In this document: piece by piece, positions 1 to 8,967 of the stretch
Numbering within the stretch: position 1 is the first letter of the stretch
How the letters are laid out: each line of letters opens with the position of its first letter
DNA from: Faecalibacter sp. LW9
GTDB lineage: Bacteria > Bacteroidota > Bacteroidia > Flavobacteriales > Weeksellaceae
Assembly (NCBI RefSeq): GCF_034661295.1
Contig: NZ_CP141062.1
Coordinates: 2,232,001-2,296,000, forward strand
Direction of reading: 5' to 3'
DNA length: 64,000 nucleotides
The notes under the pieces: generated by a model
The model's database searches: none
Told to the model about the DNA's origin: nothing
What the model saw: only the letters and a program-made list of their open reading frames with translations
Position numbers and translations under genes: made by a program

Positions 1-2183
1 GGACCTTGGTCGGTATGACCATCTTTGTATTCTTCTTTGAAAAATTTCTGAAGCACTTGGTGCTTTACTTTATGAATCAAATCAAAGTCTTTCGCTATCA
101 TTATTTGATTAAGAAATGGCTTATATAATTCTTCTAATGTGCCATGAACAATATTTCCTAAAGTTTTGGCAGAAACCATTTCTTCAGCTTCTTCAACTTC
201 GTCGATTCCAAATACACGTTGCTCATAGAAATCTAAAGGATCTCTAAGGTAAGTGGATAGGGAAGAAGGTGAAATACCATAATCCGCCCAAGTCCAAAGT
301 TTTTCCATGGTTTGAGGTGTTTTCTCAATCACAATATCTTTTAACGGTTGCGTTTTAAAACTTGGTGCAGCAAAATTTTCATGGATCTGATGTGAACTTT
401 CAAATTTCATTTGAGCGATAAAGCGTGATTTTTCGCCTGATCCCATTCCATCTGCCTCAGTATTGTAAACCAAATGTACCTTTTTAGCGCGCTGCATTAA
501 TCGGTAAAAGTGATAAGCATAGATGGCATCATTTTCAGAGAATGTATTTAATCCCATTTCTTTTCGAATATCGTATGGAATAAACGTATTATTTTGACGA
601 CCTAAAGGTAAAATCTCATCATTGGCAGAAGTCATGATGATGTTATCAAAATTAATTAAACGCGTTTCCAATAATCCCATCAACTGTAATCCTTTTAAAG
701 GTTCACCAATAAAGGCAATAGATTCGGATTGTACAATTTTATTATATAACAGAAATAATGTACGATAATCTTTAACATCTGTCACTTGGGTTAAGTTTTC
801 GTGCAATTGCACAAAGACTTTTTTAAAATAGAATAAATATTCTTTGAGTAAAAGATGCTTAGTATCCGAGCCTTTATTTAGAATTGGATGATTCATTAAA
901 TTTTCGGTCCATTCTTTTAAGTGATGAACAAATTCGGTTAAGGAATTCGGTACAAAAAATAAAGAGCTGAAAATATTATCAGATAGATTTTCCTTTAATG
1001 TTTTTTCGGCATTAAATATTCGGTTATTGGTACGAATGGTATGTGATAATTCGCGAGAAGCTGGTGAGCTAAAACGCGATAATGTACGATTCTCTAAGAT
1101 TTGTAAAACATTTTTAAAGTAAAAAGCTCTACCTTTTCCAAGTTTTTCTCGATTCATTTGTAACTCGAAAACCGATTTAAAGAACTGAGCCAACGGAACA
1201 GTTTTCAAGGGAATACCCATCGAAATATTTAGATAGTTGATATTTTCGGGTAATGAGTTTAATATGGCAGGTAATATGGATTCATCGGCTAAGATTAGAG
1301 CCGTTTTCTTAATCTCCTCTTCATCCATTTTTGCAATGATATCAGAAATGTATTTGGCTTGTCCCACTTGTTTTGCAACACCTGTTACATGAATGTTTTT
1401 TTCTTTTGAAAATTCATCAAATGTCCATTTCCATTCTTTAACTTTTGTTTTGTAACGACGCATAAATGCACCCGCTTCTTGTTGCGGATTATCCAGATAG
1501 TATTGATCGGCATCCCAATAAATTTGGGCAATATTATTTTTTTCTAAAGTGAATATTAGTTTTTGTTCAGCTTCTGTCAACGCATTGAATCCAGCAAATA
1601 CATAGTTTTGTTGATGATTTTCAATCAAATGATCCACTTGGTCAGCAGCTATTCGAAAAACTAATCCAGCATATCCTTGGTTTAGAGCGAGTAAATCTTC
1701 TTTTAATTGGAAATAAAATCGTGTTACAATTTGCCAGAACAATAAGTGTTTTTGCATGACTTCGTTCTTATTGACAAAAATTTCATCTTTTCCCCATTTT
1801 TCAATTCGTTCAACGGATACCAAATAATCTAAAATTTTCTTCGGATCAACTAAAGCTGAATCGATGTCGTCGAAATCCTTTAAAATAGTAGGTCCCCATT
1901 TGATGAAGTCTTCGAAAGTATCGGGTTTGTCGACCACTTTCTTATACGATTGATAGGCTTTGAACCATAAATTTATTCCTGAAATCACTTCCAATTGAGC
2001 CACTTCACTCATGAAATCTTCAATGCTGCTCATTTTTGGTAATAGAAGGGTATGTGCTTGTTTTTGAAATTCTTGACGAAAGAATAACATGGGACGTTTT
2101 CCCGGTAATACAAGTGTTGTTTGAAGAAAATTGGTTTTTTGGCTTAATAAATCTTGGACTACTTTTTCTATGAAATGCGACAT
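1..2183 (-). CDS. AddB-like PD-(D/E)XK nuclease family protein (3' end cut off by window)
   Basis: The reading frame is open from the ATG at 2183 to the window edge, about 727 codons with no stop. The N-terminal part looks like an inactive UvrD/AddB-type helicase scaffold (VLPGKRPMLFFRQEF near residue 27). The last visible part begins the C-terminal nuclease domain with a TLGNIVHGTLEELY-type motif, whose His is conserved in PD-(D/E)XK nucleases of the AddB/RecB group. By family, the protein should process double-strand DNA ends together with a RecB/AddA-like helicase. The catalytic D/E-x-K residues lie beyond the window, so activity cannot be judged. The family call is by pattern and is fairly confident. 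Confidence 0.8.
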   Translation of the reverse strand, partial: MSHFIEKVVQDLLSQKTNFLQTTLVLPGKRPMLFFRQEFQKQAHTLLLPKMSSIEDFMSEVAQLEVISGINLWFKAYQSYKKVVDKPDTFEDFIKWGPTILKDFDDIDSALVDPKKILDYLVSVERIEKWGKDEIFVNKNEVMQKHLLFWQIVTRFYFQLKEDLLALNQGYAGLVFRIAADQVDHLIENHQQNYVFAGFNALTEAEQKLIFTLEKNNIAQIYWDADQYYLDNPQQEAGAFMRRYKTKVKEWKWTFDEFSKEKNIHVTGVAKQVGQAKYISDIIAKMDEEEIKKTALILADESILPAILNSLPENINYLNISMGIPLKTVPLAQFFKSVFELQMNREKLGKGRAFYFKNVLQILENRTLSRFSSPASRELSHTIRTNNRIFNAEKTLKENLSDNIFSSLFFVPNSLTEFVHHLKEWTENLMNHPILNKGSDTKHLLLKEYLFYFKKVFVQLHENLTQVTDVKDYRTLFLLYNKIVQSESIAFIGEPLKGLQLMGLLETRLINFDNIIMTSANDEILPLGRQNNTFIPYDIRKEMGLNTFSENDAIYAYHFYRLMQRAKKVHLVYNTEADGMGSGEKSRFIAQMKFESSHQIHENFAAPSFKTQPLKDIVIEKTPQTMEKLWTWADYGISPSSLSTYLRDPLDFYEQRVFGIDEVEEAEEMVSAKTLGNIVHGTLEELYKPFLNQIMIAKDFDLIHKVKHQVLQKFFKEEYKDGHTDQG

Positions 2184-2244
2184 GGTTTATAAATTAGATG
2201 GTTGTAAATTTAAATGTTTTGAATGACAAAGTATGACGTTTAAA

Positions 2245-2769
2245 TTATTCAACATATTTTCGTTCGACCATTTTACCTTCTTTAAAAATATCTTTTGCCA
2301 CGACATTACCTTTACGATCGTAGATGTTAATAAAACCATTTCCACTGTTAATCACCCCACAATATACTTTATCTCCATTCGGTAAATAGCAATCCAAAAT
2401 ACCAACCACTAAATTATTATAATACACAATTTTTTGTTTTGGCTTTCCATTTTCATGAAAATATTCGAATTGGCCGTTCGCTAAATCTTGAGTCACAGTA
2501 CCTACACTTTCTGTCATTCCATTGGAATAAAAATTCATAACTTCCCCATCGACTTTATCATTTTTATAATTGATGACGCTTTTTTCTAATCCATTGGGAT
2601 AATAATGAATTGTTTCACCATCAAGTTGATGGTTCGAATTGTATGTAAATACTGATTTAATCTTTTTATTCTCGTAGCGAATAATTTCTTGATAGTGTGA
2701 TTGGGCTTGTAGTTGTAACAATGAAGTAATAAGAAATACCCCTAAGTATAGATTGAATTTTAGTTTCAT
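2245..2769 (-). CDS. Secreted MORN-repeat variant protein (YwqK antitoxin-like family)
   Basis: This is a 174-residue protein with an N-terminal signal peptide (MKLKFNLYLGVFLITSLLQLQAQ, cleavage near residue 22). The body is built of repeats of the form YxNGxxES/GxxxxY (for example YPNGLEKSVINYKND and YSNGMTESVGTV), the degenerate MORN repeat of the YwqK/DUF-like family common in Bacteroidota. Databases often name it 'toxin-antitoxin system YwqK family antitoxin', but nothing here shows a toxin partner. The start codon overlaps the stop of the upstream gene (TAATG), so the two are probably co-translated. Confidence 0.75.
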   Translation of the reverse strand: MKLKFNLYLGVFLITSLLQLQAQSHYQEIIRYENKKIKSVFTYNSNHQLDGETIHYYPNGLEKSVINYKNDKVDGEVMNFYSNGMTESVGTVTQDLANGQFEYFHENGKPKQKIVYYNNLVVGILDCYLPNGDKVYCGVINSGNGFINIYDRKGNVVAKDIFKEGKMVERKYVE

Positions 2770-3251
2770 TATTTCTTTTTTTGTGGAATTACATTCGTAT
2801 GAAATAGATTTTCAAAAGTTTTAGAAATTGTATCTTTTACTAGTTTAGGTAAAAAATAAAATAATAAAAACCCAAAGAGTAGGATTATTACAGCAATACC
2901 AATTGCTATAGGCTGAGCAATTAGAAGAGCTGAAATAAAAAATATCACCATAAATATGCACCAAATGATTGTAAATATTTCAATAAAAGTGGGTAATTTG
3001 AGTTGATATTCAATTTGTGTTTTTTGGTTAACACTATTTTTAATCGTTCCTATTATTATTGGGTTAAATGAATTTTTATACTTTAAGATTTTTTTTATTC
3101 TAAAAGTTTCTTTATTAATTTGACCTTGAAATTCTTTATTAGGTTGAAAAAAACTAAAGGTGTTTTCTGCAGTATTTTCAACTAATATTTGGTGAACTTC
3201 ATCAGCTGTAAAAGTCGTTTCGAATTGAAAGTAATGATTTTGTGAGAACAT
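2769..3251 (-). CDS. Hypothetical membrane protein
   Basis: This 160-residue protein is not recognised. Residues 1-85 are soluble and polar. Two adjacent hydrophobic helices at about 90-112 and 113-135 (IIWCIFMVIFFISALLI and IAIGIAVIILLFGFLLFYFL) form a membrane hairpin, followed by a basic tail ending PQKKK. It overlaps the following MORN gene by one base, and that gene is the only clue to its role. The arrangement (soluble N-terminal domain plus TM hairpin) is like small PH-like membrane proteins, but this is a guess. Confidence 0.6.
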   Translation of the reverse strand: MFSQNHYFQFETTFTADEVHQILVENTAENTFSFFQPNKEFQGQINKETFRIKKILKYKNSFNPIIIGTIKNSVNQKTQIEYQLKLPTFIEIFTIIWCIFMVIFFISALLIAQPIAIGIAVIILLFGFLLFYFLPKLVKDTISKTFENLFHTNVIPQKKK

Positions 3252-3261
3252 GGACTAAAGA

Positions 3262-3292
3262 TAAAAAAAAGCGACTAAATATATTTAGTCGC
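3262..3292 (-). terminator. Rho-independent terminator of kbl
   Basis: A 10-bp perfect stem (GCGACTAAAT / ATTTAGTCGC) at 3271-3292 with a tight AT loop is followed on the minus strand by a run of eight T. It lies 28 bases after the kbl stop and upstream of the small membrane protein gene. Confidence 0.85.
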
Positions 3293-3320
3293 TCATGTAT
3301 TATTGTATGGAAAATTATAT

Positions 3321-4520
3321 TTATTGAATTACTCCTAATTCTTTTCCCACTTTTGTAAAAGCTGCAATGGTATGATCTAATTGTTCTTTTGTATGAGCAG
3401 CGGATAATTGAACTCGAATACGTGCTTTATCGCGTGGTACAACAGGGAAAAAGAATCCGATGACATACACACCTTCATCTAATAATTTGTCTGCCATTAC
3501 TTGCGATAATTTAGCATCATATAACATTACGGGTACAATTGCCGCATCACCATCTGGAATGTCAAATCCAGCTTCAACCATTCCTTTACGGAAATAGTCT
3601 GCGTTCCACATCACTTTATCACGTAATGACGTATCTTGTTGTAACATGTCTAATACTTGTAAAGCTGCTCCTACAATTCCAGGTGCTAATGAATTCGAGA
3701 ATAAATAAGGACGAGATTTTTGGCGTAACATTTCAATGACTTCTTTTTTACCAGAAGTAAATCCACCCATGGCTCCTCCTAACGCTTTTCCTAATGTAGA
3801 CGTAATAATGTCCACACGTCCCATTACATCATTATGCTCATGCGTTCCACGACCTGTTTTACCAATAAAACCTGTGGCGTGAGAATCATCAACCATTACT
3901 AATGCATCATATTTATCAGCTAAATCACAAACACCTTTTAAGTTTGCTACAATTCCATCCATTGAGAAGACTCCATCGGTAACAATAATTTTAAAACGAT
4001 GACCTTTTTCCGAAGCTGCAATCAATTGTGCTTCTAAGTCTTCCATATTATTGTTTTTATAACGATAACGTGCAGCTTTACATAAACGAACACCATCAAT
4101 AATAGAAGCATGGTTTAACTCATCCGAAATAATTGCATCTTCTTCTGTAAATAATGGTTCGAAAACACCACCATTAGCATCAAAAGCTGCTGCATAAAGA
4201 ATAGTATCCTCCATGCCTAAGAAATCTGCGATTTTCTTTTCTAATTGTTTATGAATATCTTGTGTACCACAAATAAAACGTACTGATGACATACCATAAC
4301 CACGGTCATCTAACATTTTTTGTGATGCAGCAATAACTTCAGCATTATCTGATAATCCTAAATAATTATTGGCACAAAAATTTAATAATGTTTTACCGTT
4401 TTCTAAGGTGATTTCTGCACTTTGTGGAGAAGCGATGATTCTTTCTTTTTTGAACAATCCTTGTTCTTCTAAATCATTCAATTGGGTTTGTAAGTAGTTC
4501 TGAAATTTATTGCTATACAT
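3321..4520 (-). CDS. kbl: Glycine C-acetyltransferase (2-amino-3-ketobutyrate CoA ligase)
   Basis: This is a 399-residue PLP enzyme of the alpha-oxoamine synthase family, the same length as E. coli Kbl (398) and alike throughout ([39 protein letters not shown]). The PLP lysine lies in [13 protein letters not shown] near residue 245. It cleaves 2-amino-3-ketobutyrate with CoA to glycine and acetyl-CoA, the second step of threonine breakdown. No threonine dehydrogenase gene is adjacent. Serine palmitoyltransferase is a related Bacteroidota enzyme, but the residue match is clearly to Kbl. It is monocistronic, with its own promoter and terminator. Confidence 0.96.
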   Translation of the reverse strand: MYSNKFQNYLQTQLNDLEEQGLFKKERIIASPQSAEITLENGKTLLNFCANNYLGLSDNAEVIAASQKMLDDRGYGMSSVRFICGTQDIHKQLEKKIADFLGMEDTILYAAAFDANGGVFEPLFTEEDAIISDELNHASIIDGVRLCKAARYRYKNNNMEDLEAQLIAASEKGHRFKIIVTDGVFSMDGIVANLKGVCDLADKYDALVMVDDSHATGFIGKTGRGTHEHNDVMGRVDIITSTLGKALGGAMGGFTSGKKEVIEMLRQKSRPYLFSNSLAPGIVGAALQVLDMLQQDTSLRDKVMWNADYFRKGMVEAGFDIPDGDAAIVPVMLYDAKLSQVMADKLLDEGVYVIGFFFPVVPRDKARIRVQLSAAHTKEQLDHTIAAFTKVGKELGVIQ

Positions 4521-4542
4521 AATAAATCACTTTTGTTTACTA

Positions 4543-4550
4543 CAAATATA
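4543..4550 (-). promoter_or_regulatory. Promoter -7 element for kbl
   Basis: TATATTTG, a perfect match to the Bacteroidota -7 consensus TAnnTTTG, lies 23 bases before the kbl ATG. No clear TTG -33 box is seen at the usual distance. Confidence 0.5.
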
Positions 4551-4551
4551 A

Positions 4552-4580
4552 TTGTTTCCCTTAGTTTTTACTTAAATTTG
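4552..4580 (+). promoter_or_regulatory. Promoter for the GNAT gene
   Basis: TTG (4552-4554), an 18-base spacer and TAAATTTG (4573-4580) match the Bacteroidota primary-sigma promoter. The predicted transcript start near 4587 is about 17 bases before the GTG at 4604, which supports that unusual start codon. It is divergent from the kbl promoter. Confidence 0.6.
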
Positions 4581-4603
4581 TAGTTGAATAAATCCAAAGA
4601 GAA

Positions 4604-5491
4604 GTGTTTTTACTAATTATAATTTCATTACAATATTATTTTTTAGCGCGTGTTTTCAAAAAGAATAAACTAAAGACTGTTTTAACAGTGGTTGGAATGT
4701 TTGTCGCAGCGGTTTTTATGTTTTCATTTGCCATAGCCATTTTATGGGTGATGCAAGTATTTCCTGTTGAACTGGATATGAAGAATCCAAACACGATCGC
4801 TTTAAACGAATATTTATTTGAAAAAAATATTCCCATCATTTTCGAGATTATCTTGTTCTTATTGATTGGTGTATTTTATTTCAACTTTTTAAAACGTAAA
4901 TGGACAAAGGAAGTCATCCTACAACAAGAACCGATTATACAAGAAGTTGTTGAAACGATTCAGAAAATACAAATGACGATACCAGTGAAAACTGATTTTT
5001 ACTGTCATTTTCACCGAGTGAATGATTCCAATATGCATTGGATTCCGATATTGGCAAAGGAAATTTGGAATGATTGCTATAAAGATATCATTTCACAAGA
5101 ACAGATTGATTTTATGTTAAGCTCTATGTATGATGCGAATAAAATTAAAGAAGCTCTAGCCAATGGTGATCAATGGGAAATTTTAAAAGCGGATAATGAA
5201 CCGGTGGGTTATATTCATTACCGTATTGAGGAAAATAAATTATTCCTTTCAAAAATTTACTTAAAACAAGATCCGAAATATAAAGGACTTGGGCAGGTCA
5301 TGATGAATCATGTGATTGATTATGGAATACAAAATGACTTAGAGGTCATCTACTTAACAGTGAATAAAAATAATCAAAAAGCCATTCGATTTTATGAAAA
5401 AAATCGTTTCCAAAATGTTAAATCAGAGACATTTGATATTGGAAATGGATTTGTTATGGATGATTATATTTATGAAAAGAAATTAAAATAA
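4604..5491 (+). CDS. Membrane-anchored GNAT family N-acetyltransferase
   Basis: This 295-residue protein has hydrophobic segments at about 1-16, 27-50 and 77-95, then a cytoplasmic C-terminal GNAT domain (about 125-295). The acetyl-CoA-binding region is visible as LSKIYLKQDPKYKGLGQVMMNHV, with LTVNKNNQKAIRFYEKNRF as the typical last motif. The start is GTG; an in-frame stop lies just upstream (4589) and the first ATG would be residue 32, inside a TM segment, so GTG is preferred. The acetyl acceptor cannot be told. The N-terminal membrane part is unusual for a GNAT. Confidence 0.82.
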   Translation: MFLLIIISLQYYFLARVFKKNKLKTVLTVVGMFVAAVFMFSFAIAILWVMQVFPVELDMKNPNTIALNEYLFEKNIPIIFEIILFLLIGVFYFNFLKRKWTKEVILQQEPIIQEVVETIQKIQMTIPVKTDFYCHFHRVNDSNMHWIPILAKEIWNDCYKDIISQEQIDFMLSSMYDANKIKEALANGDQWEILKADNEPVGYIHYRIEENKLFLSKIYLKQDPKYKGLGQVMMNHVIDYGIQNDLEVIYLTVNKNNQKAIRFYEKNRFQNVKSETFDIGNGFVMDDYIYEKKLK

Positions 5492-5497
5492 GCATTA

Positions 5498-5526
5498 AAC
5501 GGAACTTATGCAAGTTCCGTTTTTTT
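5498..5526 (+). terminator. Terminator of the GNAT gene
   Basis: The stem AACGGAACTT / AAGTTCCGTT with loop ATGC is followed by T5. It overlaps the stop codon of the convergent MerR-like gene (5506-5508). Confidence 0.85.
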
Positions 5527-6420
5527 ATGTTCAATTTGTTCTAAGATTTGATTCAAACCTTCAACTGAATCAGCTTTCAAACCTTTATTTGTTTTGATGT
5601 ATTTCATATTTTTTGGGGTGGCTAACACCAATAAATTTTCAAGATGATCAGCAAGATAATCAAAGGCTTCAGTATAACTTTTAATATTTTCGTTTGTAGG
5701 TAAATAGGTTAAAAGTAAATCTGGCTTTAAATCCAGAATTGCTTGTTTTATGGTGCGTTCATTTTGATTAAAACCGATATAATAGGTTTCAAATCCATTT
5801 TGTTTCAACAATAAATTGGCAAATAAAATTCCGATTTCATTGAATTCATTTTCAGGTAAGAAGAGTAGAACCTTGCATTTTTTATCAACAACTGAGGCTT
5901 CTAAATTAATTAGATGATAAAATTTACGTTTCAGTAAATTTTTCATGTAATAAAATTGTACGGGCTTTTCATCCGATCCTTGAAACATATCATAGATTCG
6001 TAAAAGGAATGGATATATAATGAAATTGTAAAAATCAGAAAGCGTTAACTTTTTTAACGCGGTGTCTATAATGAGATTAAATCGTTTTTCATTATAAGTT
6101 AAAGAGGATGATACCAATTGATTGATTACATCTTCGTTTAACTTCTTCGAAATTAAATTTCCCATTAATTCAATTTCATTTTTGATTTGCAATTGCTCAT
6201 CTTCCCAATGACAAATGGTTTCTAAGGCGTATTTTTTATCCAAATGGAAAAGCGTAGAAATATTAATTAAACGATTCAGATGATTGACTGAATACTTAAC
6301 TTCATTGGCTGTTTCTTTTGTTACGTCAGAAAATACGTTATAACGTTTAATCCAAAAAATAATGGTTTTATCAGGAATTCCCGATAAATAACTCAATTGA
6401 TTCAAAGTAAACCGATTCAT
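5506..6420 (-). CDS. MerR family regulator with B12-binding-like domain (CarH/LitR type)
   Basis: This is a 304-residue protein. Residues 1-70 form a MerR helix-turn-helix (FTLNQLSYLSGIPDKTIIFWIKRY), 75-165 a helical cap domain and 175-300 a Rossmann-like B12-binding fold (KVLLFLPENEFNEIGILFANLLLKQNGFETYYIG). In CarH-type photoreceptors the DxHxxG motif supplies the lower-axial His to cobalamin. Here the equivalent stretch reads EFNEIG, so the His is replaced by Asn. The protein may therefore not bind cobalamin in the usual base-off/His-on way, or may bind nothing. Carotenoid or light-stress genes, the usual targets, are not nearby. Confidence 0.8.
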   Translation of the reverse strand: MNRFTLNQLSYLSGIPDKTIIFWIKRYNVFSDVTKETANEVKYSVNHLNRLINISTLFHLDKKYALETICHWEDEQLQIKNEIELMGNLISKKLNEDVINQLVSSSLTYNEKRFNLIIDTALKKLTLSDFYNFIIYPFLLRIYDMFQGSDEKPVQFYYMKNLLKRKFYHLINLEASVVDKKCKVLLFLPENEFNEIGILFANLLLKQNGFETYYIGFNQNERTIKQAILDLKPDLLLTYLPTNENIKSYTEAFDYLADHLENLLVLATPKNMKYIKTNKGLKADSVEGLNQILEQIEHKKTELA

Positions 6421-6447
6421 ATTGTGGTATTTGGTCGTTATTAAATA

Positions 6448-6482
6448 TAAAAAAAATCGCCATTTCTAATGACGATTTTAAA
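6448..6482 (-). terminator. Terminator of the glucosaminidase operon
   Basis: AATCG-C-CATT pairs with AATG-A-CGATT around a TCT loop (one mismatch), followed on the minus strand by eight T. It sits just downstream of the gene ending at 6496. Confidence 0.7.
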
Positions 6483-6495
6483 TATTTAATATTCA

Positions 6496-7611
6496 TTATC
6501 CTTTTTTGGAGCGTAAATAGATGTTTTGACCTTGTTTGGGTTGATCTCCAGGATTCATATTATTGTATTTGTACAAGTTTGAAATTTTGATTCCAAATTT
6601 TTGGGAAATGGTATACATATCATCTCCTGCATTGGCACGATAAGTACTTTGAGAACCCTTAGGTTTTTTCTTATCAAAGAAAATAATCTGTCCCTCTTTG
6701 ATTTTAGACCCTAATTTAATTTCATTGTATTTCGCTAATTCAGAAGGTGTTTTTTTATATAATTTACCCAATGTTCCTAGAGTTTCACCAGCTTCAGCGA
6801 CCACATATGCAATATTATTTGGGTGACGTTTGATGCGTAATTGAGGATTTTTCTTACGAGTTTCAATGGTAATTGAAGGACGAGTCTCGTTTGAAGTTTT
6901 TGTTATTGTTGTTGTTTGTTTTTCTTCAAACTGTACATTTTTATCTTCTTTAATAACTGTACGCGAAATGGTAGTTTGATTGGGCGTTCTTTCTGTTACA
7001 CGTTTGGTTTCAGAAATGATTTTAGAAGAGTTTCTTGCTAAATGTTTATCTTGTTCGTTCGAATAAAGCAAATATAATTTAGCATATACCTCATCTTCCG
7101 AAATATGATCAAATTGATCAAGGTTGTATTTTTCAATGCGAGAGATAAGTTTATTCGCATAGCTTGGATCGGTTGCATATCCCGCTTTTTTTAATCCATG
7201 TGCCCAAGCTTTATAATCTTTCATATCCAAATGAAATAAAGCTTTATAATACGGGCGTAATGCTAAAAATTCGGAGTGGTCTCGGTAACTTTCTTGTACA
7301 TTTTTGTAACTTCTAAAACATTCTCCACGGGCATCATCATCATGATAAATGCGAGGTTTATGAGAAGGACATTCATTCTCGGATTTACATTTAATTCCAA
7401 AATGATTGTTGGCATGTTCAGCTAATCGGCTTTGTCCTCCACCTGTTTCTAATAAACCTTGTGCTAAAGTGATGCTAGCCGGAACTTTGTACAAATGCAT
7501 TTCTTGTACAGCATACAACGCATGTTTTCGAATATACGTGATATCGCGACTTTCTTGCGCATAAATTGTCATTGAAGTCAAAAGACTAAAAAAGAATAGG
7601 AATATTCTCAT
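6496..7611 (-). CDS. Secreted N-acetylglucosaminidase with two LysM domains
   Basis: This is a 371-residue exported cell-wall hydrolase. It has a signal peptide at 1-18 (ending TIYAQ), a glucosaminidase/FlgJ-like domain at about 25-175 (SITLAQGLLETGGGQSRLAEHANNHFGIKC, with the catalytic Glu in LLETGGG), a Ser/Thr-rich linker, and two LysM peptidoglycan-binding repeats near 265-310 and 325-368 (YVVAEAGETLGTLGKLYKKTPSELAKYN and AGDDMYTISQKFGIKISNLYKYNNM). By family it cleaves GlcNAc-MurNAc bonds in the periplasm. Its start overlaps the stop of the upstream PLP enzyme gene by four bases (ATGA). Confidence 0.9.
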   Translation of the reverse strand: MRIFLFFFSLLTSMTIYAQESRDITYIRKHALYAVQEMHLYKVPASITLAQGLLETGGGQSRLAEHANNHFGIKCKSENECPSHKPRIYHDDDARGECFRSYKNVQESYRDHSEFLALRPYYKALFHLDMKDYKAWAHGLKKAGYATDPSYANKLISRIEKYNLDQFDHISEDEVYAKLYLLYSNEQDKHLARNSSKIISETKRVTERTPNQTTISRTVIKEDKNVQFEEKQTTTITKTSNETRPSITIETRKKNPQLRIKRHPNNIAYVVAEAGETLGTLGKLYKKTPSELAKYNEIKLGSKIKEGQIIFFDKKKPKGSQSTYRANAGDDMYTISQKFGIKISNLYKYNNMNPGDQPKQGQNIYLRSKKG

Positions 7612-8525
7612 TTTATAATCGTTTTGTTTTTTTTAATTAATTGCTGATTGATTCCTTCAATACCTTGTAAACCACCCGTGTGGATAGCTAAGATGGACGA
7701 GTTAAATTCGAAATAATCATTTTGGATCAAATCAAAAATGCCATACATCATTTTACCGGTATAAATTGGGTCTAAAGAAATTCCTGTATGGTCTTTGAAT
7801 CTATTGATCCATTCGATTAAGTCATCTTTTATTTTAGCATATCCTCCAAAATGATAGTCATTGATGATTTGATAACCTTTATGAGAGGTTAATTTACAAA
7901 TTTCTGCTTCAAAATCAATATTTTTTAAAGCAGGAAATCCCAAAACCATTTGATTCTGAGCTTTTGAATTAATAATTCCTGTAATTGTACCAGCGGTACC
8001 AATCGCACTGCAAATATAATCAAATGAATTGGTTTCCTCGTTTAGGATCTCTTCACAACCTCTTATGGCTAATTCATTTGTACCTCCTTCAGGTATAATG
8101 TAATAATCAGGATAATCCACTTGAAGTTGATGTACGAATTCCATAGAATCTTTTTGCCGGTAGGTTTCTCGAGAAATAAAACGAAATTGCATTCCATTTT
8201 GGCGAGCAAATCGTAACGTTGGATTTTCGTCTATGCGATGCTCAAGTTCTTCTCCGCGTATAATTCCTATTGCTTCTAAATTATTCAGTGCAGCCGCTTT
8301 TGCTGTAGCTGCAATATGGTTAGAAAAAGCTCCACCAAAAGTTAAAATTTTACGATATCCTAAAGATTGAGCATGAAGGATATTGTATTTGAGTTTTCGG
8401 TATTTATTTCCAGAAATTTCAGGATGTAGTAAATCTTCTCTTAAAATTGAGAGGTGTATTCTTTTCTTTTCTAAAAGAGGCAGTTCAATGGGCTGAATAA
8501 TACTTTTTGTCGCCGTCCATTCCAT
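7608..8525 (-). CDS. ACC deaminase / D-cysteine desulfhydrase family PLP enzyme
   Basis: This is a 305-residue protein of the tryptophan synthase beta-like PLP fold. The PLP lysine lies in SGNKYRKLK near residue 41. FGGAFSNHIAATA and the phosphate-binding stretch SAIGTAGTITG also fit the 1-aminocyclopropane-1-carboxylate deaminase/D-cysteine desulfhydrase family. The substrate cannot be fixed from sequence, and D-cysteine desulfhydration is the commoner activity in bacteria. It is the middle gene of three overlapping minus-strand genes (1-base overlap upstream, 4-base overlap downstream). It ends in TGA, which shows that UGA is a stop in this genome. Confidence 0.85.
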   Translation of the reverse strand: MEWTATKSIIQPIELPLLEKKRIHLSILREDLLHPEISGNKYRKLKYNILHAQSLGYRKILTFGGAFSNHIAATAKAAALNNLEAIGIIRGEELEHRIDENPTLRFARQNGMQFRFISRETYRQKDSMEFVHQLQVDYPDYYIIPEGGTNELAIRGCEEILNEETNSFDYICSAIGTAGTITGIINSKAQNQMVLGFPALKNIDFEAEICKLTSHKGYQIINDYHFGGYAKIKDDLIEWINRFKDHTGISLDPIYTGKMMYGIFDLIQNDYFEFNSSILAIHTGGLQGIEGINQQLIKKNKTIIK

Positions 8526-8854
8526 TATAAGTAATTTAGAAAAGAATAAAATTTACGTTTTTTTAGGTATTCCAAATCATGTTCGTTGGTATAAGCTTCA
8601 CGTTCAAAACTCAGGTTACGATAGGCTTTATGTCCATCAAATTTATACTGAATTAATCGATAGATATATTCTAAGCCATACCATATAAAAAAAGGAATGA
8701 CTAAAAGTTCAATTTGTTGAATGATATGTATGCGTTCATGATGCACCAAATGCATATCGTTTTTGTCTTCTTTATTTCGAAGAAGAATAAATGGGAATAT
8801 CGCCATAGCGACGAAATTTTTTCTGAACAACCATTGTAAGGCAATTACAAACAT
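8525..8854 (-). CDS. Small membrane-associated HExxH putative metallopeptidase
   Basis: This 109-residue protein carries HHERIHIIQQ (HExxH: His39, Glu40, His43) followed by a hydrophobic segment (IELLVIPFFIWYGLEYIY) and, 41 residues on, FEREAYTNE, whose Glu84 could be a third zinc ligand as in gluzincins. The ATG at 8854 is chosen because the longer frame needs a TTG at 8887 that lies inside a TAAATTTG promoter element (8885-8892). It overlaps the next gene by one base (TAATG). The family is common in Flavobacteriia as an uncharacterised protein; activity is inferred only from the motif. Confidence 0.6.
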   Translation of the reverse strand: MFVIALQWLFRKNFVAMAIFPFILLRNKEDKNDMHLVHHERIHIIQQIELLVIPFFIWYGLEYIYRLIQYKFDGHKAYRNLSFEREAYTNEHDLEYLKKRKFYSFLNYL

Positions 8855-8967
8855 ATCAAGCGTTTTAAGAAGTACAAAATTAATCAAATTTAATAAACCA
8901 AATTTAGTTCCTATGAGTCCTCTTTTTTGAGGATTAAATCGTAAATTAGACGTATAAAAATCATGTG

